DNA from: Bradyrhizobium icense
GTDB lineage: Bacteria; Pseudomonadota; Alphaproteobacteria; Rhizobiales; Xanthobacteraceae
DNA length: 64,000 bases
Direction of reading: 5' to 3'
Assembly: GCF_001693385.1 (NCBI RefSeq)
Contig: NZ_CP016428.1
Coordinates: forward strand, 6,944,001-7,008,000
Shown: piece by piece, positions 16,764-25,562 of the stretch
Numbering within the stretch: position 1 is the first letter of the stretch
Layout: the number at the start of each line of letters is the position of its first letter
Made by a program: the position numbers and the translations under genes
Notes under the pieces: generated by a model
Told to the model about the DNA's origin: nothing
The model's input: the letters and a program-made list of their open reading frames with translations, nothing else
Database searches by the model: none

Positions 16764-18200
16764 TCACACCCCGGTCTGGGTGATGAACTTGGTGTTGAAA
16801 TAGCCCTCCATCGCCTCGGTGCCGCCCTCCGAGCCGTAGCCGGAATCCTTGACGCCGCCGAACGGCACTTCGGGTAGCGCCAGACCAAAGCTGTTGATCG
16901 AAACCATGCCGGCCTCGATGGCCGCGCCGATCGCGGTCGCCGTCTTGGTCGAGCTGGTGAAGGCGTAGGACGCGAGACCAAACGGCAAGCGGTTGGCTTC
17001 CTCGGCGACCTCGTCGAAGGTCGAGAACCGCGAGATCAACGCCAGCGGGCCGAACGGCTCCTCGTTCATCGCGCGCGCATCCTTCGGCACGTCGCTGACC
17101 ACCGTCGGCTCGAAGAAATAGCCCTTGTTGCCAACGCGATGGCCGCCGGTCTCGAGCTTGGCGCCCTTGCCCACAGCATCCTGCACCATGCCTTCTATGG
17201 CAGTGACGCGGCGCGGATTGGCGAGCGACCCCATCTTCGAGTCGGGATCCAGGCCATTGCCGACCTTCATCGACTTGGCGCCTTCGACGAACTTGTCGAC
17301 GAACTCACGGAACACGTCGTCCTGCACCAGCATGCGCGTCGGCGAGATGCAAACCTGGCCGGCATTGCGGTATTTCGCCGCCGCCAGAATCTTCGCAGCC
17401 GAGGAGACGTCTGCGTCCTTGAACACGATCGCCGGCGCATGGCCGCCCAATTCCATGGTGGCACGCTTCATGTGCAGGCCGGCCAGCGCGGAGAGCTGCT
17501 TGCCGACGACGGTCGATCCGGTGAAGGAAATCTTGCGGATCACCGGATGCGGAATGAGATATTCCGAAATCTCCGACGGTACGCCATAGACCAGGTTGAT
17601 AACGCCGTCAGGCACGCCTGCATCGACGAATGCCTTGATCAGTTGCGCAGGCGATGCCGGGGTTTCCTCGGGCGCCTTGACGATGATCGAACATCCGGCC
17701 GCGAGCCCCGCGGAGAGCTTGCGAACCACCTGGTTGATCGGGAAATTCCACGGCGTGAAGGCCGCGACCGGACCGACCGGCTCCTTGACGGCGATCTGGT
17801 AGATGCCGGGGCCGCGAGCCGGGATCACCCGGCCATAGGCGCGCTTGGCTTCCTCGGCGAACCACTCGATGACGTCGGCGGCAGCCATGGCCTCCATCTT
17901 CGCTTCCGCCAGCGTCTTGCCCTGCTCCATCGTCAACAGCGGCGCGATCTCGTCGTTGCGCTCGCGCATGATTTGAGCCGCCTTGCGCATGATCCTGCAG
18001 CGCTCGAACGGTGCCACCGCCCGCCAGACCTTGAAGCCCTTCGCGGCGGCTTCCAGCGCTTCGTCAAGATCGGCACGGTCGGCATGCGCCACGGTACCGA
18101 TCGTCTCCTCAGTCGCCGGGTTGAGCACGGCGATGGTCCTGCCCGACTGGCTCGGACGCCATTTGCCGTTGATGAAGAGCTGGGTATTTGAATATGCCAC
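16764..18200 (-). CDS. NAD(P)-dependent aldehyde dehydrogenase, succinate-semialdehyde type
   Basis: 478 residues. The aldehyde dehydrogenase fold is complete: NAD(P)-site [10 protein letters not shown], glutamate in MELGGHAP (general base), nucleophile cysteine in [11 protein letters not shown], and NEEPFGPL near the C-terminus. Length and sequence character are closest to GabD-type succinate-semialdehyde dehydrogenases, which make succinate from the semialdehyde; related enzymes act on glutarate semialdehyde or hydroxylated aldehydes. It lies 95 bases downstream of the third ATPase gene of an ABC importer on the same strand and ahead of a shared terminator. It probably oxidises an aldehyde derived from the imported substrate. 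The precise aldehyde cannot be set from sequence. Confidence 0.88.
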   Translation of the reverse strand: MAYSNTQLFINGKWRPSQSGRTIAVLNPATEETIGTVAHADRADLDEALEAAAKGFKVWRAVAPFERCRIMRKAAQIMRERNDEIAPLLTMEQGKTLAEAKMEAMAAADVIEWFAEEAKRAYGRVIPARGPGIYQIAVKEPVGPVAAFTPWNFPINQVVRKLSAGLAAGCSIIVKAPEETPASPAQLIKAFVDAGVPDGVINLVYGVPSEISEYLIPHPVIRKISFTGSTVVGKQLSALAGLHMKRATMELGGHAPAIVFKDADVSSAAKILAAAKYRNAGQVCISPTRMLVQDDVFREFVDKFVEGAKSMKVGNGLDPDSKMGSLANPRRVTAIEGMVQDAVGKGAKLETGGHRVGNKGYFFEPTVVSDVPKDARAMNEEPFGPLALISRFSTFDEVAEEANRLPFGLASYAFTSSTKTATAIGAAIEAGMVSINSFGLALPEVPFGGVKDSGYGSEGGTEAMEGYFNTKFITQTGV

Positions 18201-18295
18201 GAGACTTTCTCCCTGAGCTTATTAGCCGCCAAATGGCGCGCGGCGGAAAATCAGGCGCCTATATGATGGAAGCCCGATCGAATTGCAAAGCCGAT

Positions 18296-18955
18296 TCAAG
18301 AGTGTGCGGCCGCGCGGCCGACGCATAGCGCCTCCGCGGCCCGCGTCAATTCCGGGCCCAGGTAGCTCCGGAACCGGGGCTCGCGGGTGAGTGTCGCAAA
18401 ATCCGGCTGTCGCGTGACGCCACCGTCCGCGACGAACAGATATTGTTCGGCGATTTCGGCCAGGATTTCCAGGTGCCAGGCCGCAGTCGGATGCAGGCAC
18501 AACACCACGAGCCGCCCCTCGGCGCGCAGTTTGCGGAAGAAATCGAGCATAAAGCCGATATAGCCGTCCTGCAGGTTGAATTGCGGCTCGTCGAACAGAT
18601 GCACCATCGGCGTCGGCGTCGGCGACTTTTCGAGGAATATCGATGGCACCAGCTTGCGGAAGCGGCGTACCTGATAGGTCTGGTGATAATGGATCGCGAG
18701 GCGGTCGCGTTCGCGGTACTTGACCTTATGGATATCTGTGCCGGCGACGTAAACGCGGCCGGACGATGGCGCGTTCGAGCCAGTCATCATTTCGAACAGC
18801 GTCGTCTTGCCAGCCCCGTTCGGGCCGACCACGCCGATAACAGCGGGTTGGTCGATCACGAGATTGGCTTCAAGTGTGAACGTCGGGCGGCGCACCACGC
18901 GGCCACGCGTGTAGACCTTGCGGACCTGATCGAGGACGAGCAGCGGCGAGGCCAT
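18296..18955 (-). CDS. Atypical third ABC ATPase of a branched-chain-type importer, no LSGGQ
   Basis: 219 residues. Walker A is intact (GPNGAGKTT), a Q-loop glutamine lies in HYHQTYQVRRF, Walker B with the catalytic Glu is LFDEPQ, and an H-switch His is present (CLHPTA). Only about 30 residues separate Q-loop and Walker B, and no LSGGQ signature occurs there; LivF and LivG need about twice that length. The helical subdomain that carries the signature is therefore largely missing. Its ATG overlaps the livF stop by one base (TGATG), so it belongs to the operon. It may pair with a full ATPase as a degenerate half-site, or be a regulatory subunit. It is not a frameshift product: the frame is clean and codon use is normal. 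Confidence 0.75.
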   Translation of the reverse strand: MASPLLVLDQVRKVYTRGRVVRRPTFTLEANLVIDQPAVIGVVGPNGAGKTTLFEMMTGSNAPSSGRVYVAGTDIHKVKYRERDRLAIHYHQTYQVRRFRKLVPSIFLEKSPTPTPMVHLFDEPQFNLQDGYIGFMLDFFRKLRAEGRLVVLCLHPTAAWHLEILAEIAEQYLFVADGGVTRQPDFATLTREPRFRSYLGPELTRAAEALCVGRAAAHS

Positions 18956-19656
18956 CAGTGAACTCCAAGCAGGCGTTGGCGCAAGCCGCGGTCGTCACGA
19001 AGTGTCGCGGCCTCGCCGCTCCAGGCGATCCGGCCGCGGTCGATAACGGCCGCTTGGTCGGCGACCGACAGCGCGATCTCGGCATTCTGCTCGACCACGA
19101 GCGAGGCGACGCCCTCGTTCCGCAGCCTGCGGATGGTCGCAAGCACGTCACCAACGATTTTCGGCGCGAGCCCCTGGCTCGGCTCGTCGAACAGGATCAG
19201 TCCGGGCGATCCGACGAGCGCGCGCGCGATCGCCACCATTTGCATCTCGCCGCCCGACAGGTTTTCGCATTCGCGCTCCATGAGGTACTCGAGCGGCGAG
19301 AAGATTTCGCACGCCTCCTTGACGGTCCAGTTCCGGAACTTCGTCCGCTTCTGCGCAATGCCGAGATTGCGCGCCACCGAGAGTGTCGGACACAGCCGCC
19401 GGTCGTCGGGCACCCAGCCGATCCCGCCGCGCGCGATTTCATGCGTCGGGCTATGCGTGACCTCGCGGCCGTCGAACCTGACGGCGCCTCGGCGCGGACG
19501 GGTCAATCCCAGAATCGAGCGCAGCATCGTGGTCTTGCCAGCGCCGTTAGGGCCCAATAGCGCAAATACCTTGCCGCGCTCGACAGATAGCGACGCCCCG
19601 AACAGCGCCTGCGTCTCACCGTAAAACGTATCGACCGCCTCTACCTGGAGAATCAT
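18955..19656 (-). CDS. livF: Branched-chain-type ABC transporter ATPase (LivF)
   Basis: 233 residues, the usual LivF size. Walker A GPNGAGKTT, signature LSGGEMQ, Walker B LILFDEPSQGLAP and an H-loop position occupied by VVEQNAE are all as in LivF, where the H-switch is normally a glutamine. It powers import together with LivG at the inner membrane. The start overlaps the livG stop by four bases. Substrate in this operon is not certain to be an amino acid, given the dehydrogenase downstream and the RpiR regulator. Confidence 0.9.
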   Translation of the reverse strand: MILQVEAVDTFYGETQALFGASLSVERGKVFALLGPNGAGKTTMLRSILGLTRPRRGAVRFDGREVTHSPTHEIARGGIGWVPDDRRLCPTLSVARNLGIAQKRTKFRNWTVKEACEIFSPLEYLMERECENLSGGEMQMVAIARALVGSPGLILFDEPSQGLAPKIVGDVLATIRRLRNEGVASLVVEQNAEIALSVADQAAVIDRGRIAWSGEAATLRDDRGLRQRLLGVH

Positions 19657-20396
19657 GCGAACCTCCCGAGGTTAGAGCGCTTGACCCATTCGTTCTGCTG
19701 CAGCTCGTGCGGCTCGCCGCGCGCGACCACTTGGCCCCAATGGATCACGGAAATGCGGTCGGCCAGCGAGAACAGGAATTCCATGTCGTGCTCGATGGCC
19801 ACGATCGTGAGCTTGCCCTTGAGCCGCCCAACCAGCGTCGCGAGGCGCTGTACGCCGTCCGAGCCAAGCCCGGAGGTTGGCTCGTCCAGGCACAACACGC
19901 GGGGTCCCTGCCCCAGCGCGACTGCGATCTCGAGCGCACGGCGGTCGCCATAGCTGAGATCCTTGGCGCGGGTATCGCCCTTGTCGGCGAGGCCAACGGT
20001 AACAAGTATCTCGGAAGCCTTCTCGGCAAACAAGCGATCGCCGGCAGCGGCGTGGCGTATATCGAATCCGCGGGCGCGAAAGCCCGGCAGGCCGACCATG
20101 ACATTCTCGCGCGCGGAAAACTCGTCGAACAGTGTCATGATCTGGAACGAGCGGGCGACGCCTTTGGCTGCAATGCGATGCGAGCTCAACCCCGTCACAT
20201 CCTCGCCGTCGAACCGGATCGAGCCACGGCTCGGCTTGACGCGGCCGGTGAGCACGTTGAAGAATGTGGTCTTACCGGCGCCGTTCGGCCCCATCAGGCC
20301 GTGGAACTCCCCCTCGGGCACTGTCAGGTCGATGCTTTCAAGCACGACGCGGTCGCCGAAGCGAACATGAACGCCGGAAACTTCGATCAGCGCCAT
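19653..20396 (-). CDS. livG: Branched-chain-type ABC transporter ATPase (LivG)
   Basis: 247 residues from the ATG at 20396 (MALIEVSGVHVRFG), which overlaps the livM stop by 10 bases; the open frame continues upstream inside livM without family sequence. Walker A GPNGAGKTTFF, signature LSYGDRRALE (the relaxed LivG form), Walker B VLCLDEPTSGL, H-switch AIEHDMEF. The long insertion FDEFSARENVMVGLPG is typical of LivG. It forms the ATPase pair with LivF on the LivH-LivM channel. Confidence 0.9.
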   Translation of the reverse strand: MALIEVSGVHVRFGDRVVLESIDLTVPEGEFHGLMGPNGAGKTTFFNVLTGRVKPSRGSIRFDGEDVTGLSSHRIAAKGVARSFQIMTLFDEFSARENVMVGLPGFRARGFDIRHAAAGDRLFAEKASEILVTVGLADKGDTRAKDLSYGDRRALEIAVALGQGPRVLCLDEPTSGLGSDGVQRLATLVGRLKGKLTIVAIEHDMEFLFSLADRISVIHWGQVVARGEPHELQQNEWVKRSNLGRFA

Positions 20397-21430
20397 CGTC
20401 CGCCTCCGAACAAGAGACGCAGCGCAGTGCCGCCTTGCTGCCGCATCGAATTCAGCGACCGGTTCTGCCACGTGGCCATGATGGCTCCGGCAACGCCCTC
20501 AGGCCGGAAGAGCACGACCGCGATGAACAGCAGCCCGAAATAAAGCATCCAGGCGTTCGTCATGGCGCCGATCACGTCGCGCGCGATCAGGAACAGAAAC
20601 ACGCCGATGACGGGACCCCAGAAGCTGACGAGGCCGCCGCCGACCAGCGTCATCATCACGACGTAGCCGGACTGATGCAGACTCATTACATCAGGGAACG
20701 CCGCAAGCTGCGCCATCGCGAACAGGCCGCCGGCAAATCCTGATATCGCCGCCGACAGCGCGAAGATCGACGCCTTGTAGAGCCACACGTTATAGCCGAG
20801 ATGCGCAGCGCGGGTTTCGCTCTGCTTGATCGCCGCGATAGCCCGGCCATAGGGCGAATGCACCAGCCGCCACAGCGCGATAACAGCGATTCCAAAGACG
20901 ATGAGGACAAAATAGTAGAATGCCACATTGCCAGCGAGATCGAACGACGCAAACCCAAAATCGGCGGGCAGCCGCGCGATCTTCAATAGTCCATCCTCTC
21001 CTCCCGTGACCTTGTGCGACTTGATCGCGAGCGTCCAGAAAATCTGGCCAAAGGCGATGGTCATGAAGGCATAGTAGATGCCCCGCCGGTGCGAGATGAA
21101 TAGCGCGACCAGCGCGCCGGCCAAACCCGCGACAGCAAATGCAGCCACAAGGCAGATCCAGAGATTGGCGACGACATTGAACTGGCAGAGGCCGAAAGCA
21201 TAGGCTCCAATGCCGAAATAGGCGCCGTGGCCGAACGACGGCAGGCCGGCGGTGCCCAGCACGAGATTGAACGCGAGCGCATAGAGCGACCAGATCAGGA
21301 TCTCGATCCCGAGATAGGGATAGAGGCCGACACGCGCGATCCAGAGCGGCACGGTGGCCAGCACCAGCCACAGCACCAGCATGGTCGGCGTGATGAGCCG
21401 CGTGGAATCGGATTGCGGAGCTGGGATCAT
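20387..21430 (-). CDS. livM: Branched-chain-type ABC transporter permease (LivM)
   Basis: 347 residues from the ATG at 21430, three bases after the livH stop. About nine hydrophobic helices; family landmarks are LGTAGLPSFGHGAYFGIGAY near residue 60 and LVGGGLVSFWGPVIG near 275, the conserved inner-membrane permease regions. It forms the translocation channel with LivH. Confidence 0.92.
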   Translation of the reverse strand: MIPAPQSDSTRLITPTMLVLWLVLATVPLWIARVGLYPYLGIEILIWSLYALAFNLVLGTAGLPSFGHGAYFGIGAYAFGLCQFNVVANLWICLVAAFAVAGLAGALVALFISHRRGIYYAFMTIAFGQIFWTLAIKSHKVTGGEDGLLKIARLPADFGFASFDLAGNVAFYYFVLIVFGIAVIALWRLVHSPYGRAIAAIKQSETRAAHLGYNVWLYKASIFALSAAISGFAGGLFAMAQLAAFPDVMSLHQSGYVVMMTLVGGGLVSFWGPVIGVFLFLIARDVIGAMTNAWMLYFGLLFIAVVLFRPEGVAGAIMATWQNRSLNSMRQQGGTALRLLFGGGRWR

Positions 21431-21432
21431 CT

Positions 21433-22353
21433 TCAGGCCTCGAGCACGCTTTTCTTGCCCCAGAGCCCGCGCGCCCTGAACGTCACGACCGCCACCAGCA
21501 ACACGTACATCGATAGCAACGACCACTCGGAGGCGTAGGCGCCGGACAGACCGACGGCGAGCCCGACCAGAAGGCCGGCAACGACCGCGCCCCAGAAACT
21601 GCCGACGCCGCCGAGCACGATTACCAGGAATGCCGGAATGACGGCGTCGACGCCCATGTGCGGGCGTATGCCCCAGATCGGCGCCACGATAATGCCGGCG
21701 ACGGCCGCCAGCATAGTGCCGAACACGAAGACGAGCAGCCGCAGCCGCGTCAGGTTGATGCCGAGCGCGCGCACGATTTCGCTGTCATGCGCACCCGCCT
21801 TCACGGTGGCGCCGAACGAGGTCTTTTCAATCAGGAGCCAGACCAGTCCGATGACCGCGGCTGCAATGCCCGCAGCATAGAAGCGGTAGGTCGACCAGAT
21901 CAGATCGCCGAAGATAAAACCGCCACTGACCGCTTGCGGCACCTGCACCACGTAGTCGCGCGTGCCCCAGGTCAGGCGGATCATCTCCTCGATCACCATG
22001 GCGGCGCCAAAGGTCAGCAGCAAACCGTAAAGCGGATCCTTGCCGTAGGTCCGGCGCATGCAGAATTCGATGGCGATCCCGACAAGGCCGACCGCGGCCG
22101 GCGCCAGGATCAGCGTCGCGGCGTAGCGCCAGCCGAGCGGCAATGCCAGCCAGGACTGCGCAAGGTCAGCCGGGAGCGGCGGGCGCGGCCCCATCAGTTG
22201 CATGGCGAAATAGGCGCCGAGCGCGAACAGCGAGCCGTGCGCGAGATTGATCTGCTCCATGAGGCCTACGATCAGCATGAAGCCGAGCGCGATCAACGCG
22301 AACAGGAGGCCGAGCGTGAGGCCGTTGAGGATGTGCGGAAGAAGATCGAACAA
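21433..22353 (-). CDS. livH: Branched-chain-type ABC transporter permease (LivH)
   Basis: 306 residues, apparent TTG start at 22353; the nearby ATG at 22360 is in another frame. Eight or so hydrophobic segments with the LivH hallmarks MEQINLAHGSLFALGAY and VLGGVGSFWGAVVAGL. Inner-membrane partner of LivM. It follows the binding-protein gene by 66 bases on the same strand. Confidence 0.9.
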   Translation of the reverse strand: MFDLLPHILNGLTLGLLFALIALGFMLIVGLMEQINLAHGSLFALGAYFAMQLMGPRPPLPADLAQSWLALPLGWRYAATLILAPAAVGLVGIAIEFCMRRTYGKDPLYGLLLTFGAAMVIEEMIRLTWGTRDYVVQVPQAVSGGFIFGDLIWSTYRFYAAGIAAAVIGLVWLLIEKTSFGATVKAGAHDSEIVRALGINLTRLRLLVFVFGTMLAAVAGIIVAPIWGIRPHMGVDAVIPAFLVIVLGGVGSFWGAVVAGLLVGLAVGLSGAYASEWSLLSMYVLLVAVVTFRARGLWGKKSVLEA

Positions 22354-22419
22354 GCTGCATTCTCGTATTGCTGTTGCAGGGCAGCGGGCACGCGACGCGC
22401 CCGCTGCGAAGCGGCGAAC

Positions 22420-23715
22420 TCAGGAATCAACCGTGGGAACCTGCTCGTAGGGGACCAGCTTGCACTTGGCCTGCGCATCGGTATCGGCCACAGCCTTTGG
22501 CTCGGTCCAACTGATGATTTCGTACAGATCGGTCTTGTCCGCAGGCTTGGGATTGCGCCGCGCCAGATAGATCGTCTGCTGCATCTGGTGCGTCACCGGA
22601 TCCATATAGGCATCGAAATGCTGCATGCGGTCAGTTGCCGAGACTTTCAGATTCTCAAGCTCCTTGATGATCTTGACGTTGTTGGTCGAGCCGGCGCGCT
22701 CGATCGCGCGCAGCAATTCCCGTGTGGCCATGTAGCCGTTGTAGGAAACATTGCCGGGCACCGGAATCGAGCCCTCCTTGTTGGTGGCCTGCCATTTCTT
22801 GACGAAATCAGCGACGCCAGGCAGCGCCAGCTTGTGATACCAGGTGGTGCCGAACACGCCGAACAGGCTGTCGGGCGAGCCCCAGACGTCAGGCCAGTCC
22901 TGCTGGTTGTTGATCCAGGCAGGTTTACCGTCGAGCTTGAGCTGGGCGACCTGCTCGCGCAGCGCCTTGATGTCGTCGCCGCCGACCGCGGTCGCCACGA
23001 CATCCGGCTTCGCCTGCTGGATCTTCAAGAGGTAGGCCGTGAAGTCGCGGGTGTTCTGCGGCACCAGCAGATTGTCGACGATCTTGCCGCCGGCGCCTTC
23101 GACCTGCGCTTTCGTCGCCGCCGAGGTGGTGTGGCCCCACACATAATCATTGGTGAGCAGCATCCATTTCTTGCCGATCGAGTTGACGGCGTTCGCGACC
23201 GAGGCCTTGGAGAAATTGGTGCCGTTGCCGTCCCAGACGAACTTGATGCGTGAGCAGTTCTCGCCCGCCTCGCTGGGTGCGGACGAATTCGTGTTCAGGT
23301 AGATGACGCCATTCTTGGCAGCGACCTGGGTGATGGCATTGGCGACGCCTGAATGCACCGCGCCGATCAGGATGGTGCAGTCTTCTCTTGTGATGAACCT
23401 CTCGGCGAGGCGGCTGCCGGTGGCCGGCGTTGTTTCGGTATCCGCCGTGATCCAGGTGATCTTGCGGCCGAGCACGCCGCCTTTGGCGTTGGCCTCGTCG
23501 ATCGCCATCTGGATTCCGCGCAAATCGTCCTGCCCGCTGTTGCCGTATTGACCACTGGCATCGCAGGTCAGGCCGAGCTTGATCGGCTTGGCGGCGCCTT
23601 GCGCCCAGACACGGTTTTCCTTCCACGGCCCGAAATAGCTCGCCGTACCCGCCAGGGCGCTGGCCATCAGGCTGCCCTGCAAAACGCTTCGCCGCGAGAT
23701 CTCACGCTGTTTCAT
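22420..23715 (-). CDS. Periplasmic substrate-binding protein of a branched-chain-type ABC importer
   Basis: 431 residues. A twin-arginine-like signal (SRRSVLQGSLMASALAG) precedes a type I periplasmic binding fold (Peripla_BP_6 / LivK class): KLGLTCDASGQYGNSGQDDLRG opens the domain, and the hinge and second lobe follow. It captures the ligand for LivHMGF. GGGAGGGAGCC before the ATG is a strong ribosome site, suiting a highly made binding protein at the head of the operon. The ligand is unknown: such proteins bind amino acids, amides, urea, aromatic acids or hydroxy acids. The neighbouring RpiR regulator, SDR and semialdehyde dehydrogenase point to a carbon compound. Confidence 0.9.
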   Translation of the reverse strand: MKQREISRRSVLQGSLMASALAGTASYFGPWKENRVWAQGAAKPIKLGLTCDASGQYGNSGQDDLRGIQMAIDEANAKGGVLGRKITWITADTETTPATGSRLAERFITREDCTILIGAVHSGVANAITQVAAKNGVIYLNTNSSAPSEAGENCSRIKFVWDGNGTNFSKASVANAVNSIGKKWMLLTNDYVWGHTTSAATKAQVEGAGGKIVDNLLVPQNTRDFTAYLLKIQQAKPDVVATAVGGDDIKALREQVAQLKLDGKPAWINNQQDWPDVWGSPDSLFGVFGTTWYHKLALPGVADFVKKWQATNKEGSIPVPGNVSYNGYMATRELLRAIERAGSTNNVKIIKELENLKVSATDRMQHFDAYMDPVTHQMQQTIYLARRNPKPADKTDLYEIISWTEPKAVADTDAQAKCKLVPYEQVPTVDS

Positions 23716-23756
23716 GGCTCCCTCCCGAGCAGGCTCGTTTTCTTGTTGCAGTGCCT

Positions 23757-23775
23757 AGAATGAACGTTCTATTCT
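23757..23775. promoter_or_regulatory. Candidate operator between the ABC operon and the RpiR gene
   Basis: An imperfect dyad, AGAAT-G-AACGTT-CT-ATTCT, lies between the divergent binding-protein and RpiR genes, with a related GGAATG sequence 14 bases on. It could be the RpiR site; no consensus exists to confirm this. Confidence 0.35.
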
Positions 23776-23839
23776 TCCCTGTAAAGTGGAATGTTTGAAC
23801 CGGTCGGCAGAACGGCCGCGATGGGATAGAGCTGACGCC

Positions 23840-24676
23840 ATGGACAAACCTGCCGGCACGGCGATGAGTTATGACGAACTGCGCGGCGCGATTGCCCAGC
23901 GGCATCGCGCTTTATCCGGCCGTCTGCAGCAGATCGCCGAATTCGTCCTGGATCATCCGACCGACGTCGCGTTGGGCACGGTGGCGGAGATCGCCGAGCG
24001 TTCCGGCGTGCCTCCCTCGGCCATCGTTCGCTTCGCTCATGCTTTCGGCTTTGGCGGCTTCACCCAGATGCAGCAGGTGTTTCGAACGCGCCTCGTGGCC
24101 GGCGTGGCGCCAAGCTACAAGGCGCGGCTGGCGCGCATGAAGAGCGAGGAAAAATCGGTCCTCGGCCGCAAACCAGCGGCAGTACTGGGCCGCTTCGTCG
24201 CGGAAGCCCAATCAAGCCTGGTGACGTTGAGCCAGTCGGCCCATGAGCGGCAGCTCGAAGCCGCCATCATGATATTGGCGAAGGCGCGCGACATTTATCT
24301 GCTGGGCCTCGGCGGCTCGTTTCCAGTAGCAACGCATCTGGCTTATGTGCTGCGGAAACTCGGGCGGCGCGTGGTGTTGCTGGACGGCACCGGCGGCAGC
24401 ATCCACGAACAATCGCATCCGGCCACTTCCGAAGACGCGCTGGTCGCGATCAGCTTCCGCAACTATTACCCTGATACGGCGCGGCTATTTCCCGAACTAG
24501 TGGCCCGCAACGTGCCGGCGATCTCCATCACCGACAGTCTGCTGAGCCCGATCGTTGAGGGCGCCTCGGTCGTGTTCGAAATCCAGGACATGCCGGAGCC
24601 GGCGCTACGCACTCTGGTCGCGCCTATGTGCCTCGTGCAGGCGCTCGCGATCGGCCTCGATCTCGCCGCAGACTGA
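23840..24676 (+). CDS. RpiR/MurR-family transcriptional regulator
   Basis: 278 residues from ATG 23840; ATG 23864 is an alternative and no strong ribosome site separates them. The N-terminal RpiR HTH covers about residues 10-85 (IAERSGVPPSAIVRFAHAFGFGGFTQMQQVFR). The C-terminal SIS domain covers about 125-260 (YLLGLGGSFPVATHLAYVLRKLG; AISFRNYYPDT), which in this family binds phosphosugars or similar ligands. It is divergent from the ABC importer and 28 bases ahead of an SDR gene on its own strand. It likely controls both units in response to a pathway intermediate. Confidence 0.88.
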   Translation: MDKPAGTAMSYDELRGAIAQRHRALSGRLQQIAEFVLDHPTDVALGTVAEIAERSGVPPSAIVRFAHAFGFGGFTQMQQVFRTRLVAGVAPSYKARLARMKSEEKSVLGRKPAAVLGRFVAEAQSSLVTLSQSAHERQLEAAIMILAKARDIYLLGLGGSFPVATHLAYVLRKLGRRVVLLDGTGGSIHEQSHPATSEDALVAISFRNYYPDTARLFPELVARNVPAISITDSLLSPIVEGASVVFEIQDMPEPALRTLVAPMCLVQALAIGLDLAAD

Positions 24677-24704
24677 CATTTCGGGAAAATCAGGAGAGAA
24701 CGTC

Positions 24705-25526
24705 ATGGCATCACAGGACGAGCGGTCGCTGAAGGGCAAGGTTGCGCTGGTCACCGGCGCGGGCCGCGGGCTCGGCCGCGCCTTCGCTGAACGGCTGGCG
24801 GCGATGGGTGCCGATGTCGCCATCCATGGCATGCGCGAACACGGCCCAGCCGAATATGGCGAGGGATCGACGCTGACGGCGGTCGCGGAAGCGGTGGCGT
24901 CGGCACATAGAGTACGCACCATCCGCGTACTCGGCGACCTTACGCAAGGCGCCGACATCGCGCGTGTCGTCGAGACCACGACGAAGCAACTGGGTCCGAT
25001 CGACATTCTCGTTCACAATGCAGGTGGCGACATTGCGGCCAAAGGCGGCAAGCCGGATCCGAACGACGCCGTCGGCATTCGCGAAGAGGATGTTCGCGCG
25101 GTGCTCGATCGCAACCTGCTCTCAACCATCCTGACCTGCCAGGCTGTGGCCAAGGAAATGATGCCACGGCGTCAGGGCCGCATCGTCACCATCGGTTCGG
25201 TCGCAGCCTTCAAGGGCCGCACAAACGGCTCGATCTATGCGGTTGCGAAAGCGGGCATGACGCATTACACGCGCTGCCTCGCCGATCAGCTCCGATCCTA
25301 CGACATCACGGTAAACTGCATCGCGCCCGGCGACACCCGTACCGGACGCTTCATGGGCACGCGCGCGGTGGATCAGAACCGGATGGTGGAAACCGGCACG
25401 CTCGATCGCATCGCGACCGTCGACGAAGTCGCGCGCGTCGTCGAAGTGTTCGCAGGTCCGTTGGGCGCGTTCGTCTCGGGCCAGGTGCTGCGCGTTGACG
25501 GCGGAGGACAGTGCTGGGCAGCGTGA
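24705..25526 (+). CDS. Short-chain dehydrogenase/reductase
   Basis: 273 residues, ATG at 24705 behind CAGGAGAGAA. NAD(P) site TGAGRGLG near residue 20, NAG motif in LVHNAGGD, catalytic Ser-Tyr-Lys in GSVAAF and YAVAKAG, and the C-terminal DGGGQCWAA. It oxidises or reduces a hydroxyl/carbonyl group. It is cotranscribed with the RpiR regulator and probably supplies a step between the imported compound and the semialdehyde oxidised by the dehydrogenase at 16764-18200; that order is inference. Confidence 0.88.
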   Translation: MASQDERSLKGKVALVTGAGRGLGRAFAERLAAMGADVAIHGMREHGPAEYGEGSTLTAVAEAVASAHRVRTIRVLGDLTQGADIARVVETTTKQLGPIDILVHNAGGDIAAKGGKPDPNDAVGIREEDVRAVLDRNLLSTILTCQAVAKEMMPRRQGRIVTIGSVAAFKGRTNGSIYAVAKAGMTHYTRCLADQLRSYDITVNCIAPGDTRTGRFMGTRAVDQNRMVETGTLDRIATVDEVARVVEVFAGPLGAFVSGQVLRVDGGGQCWAA

Positions 25527-25562
25527 AGGCGGGGCCAAGAATCTTCGCAAGGCGAGTCGGCG

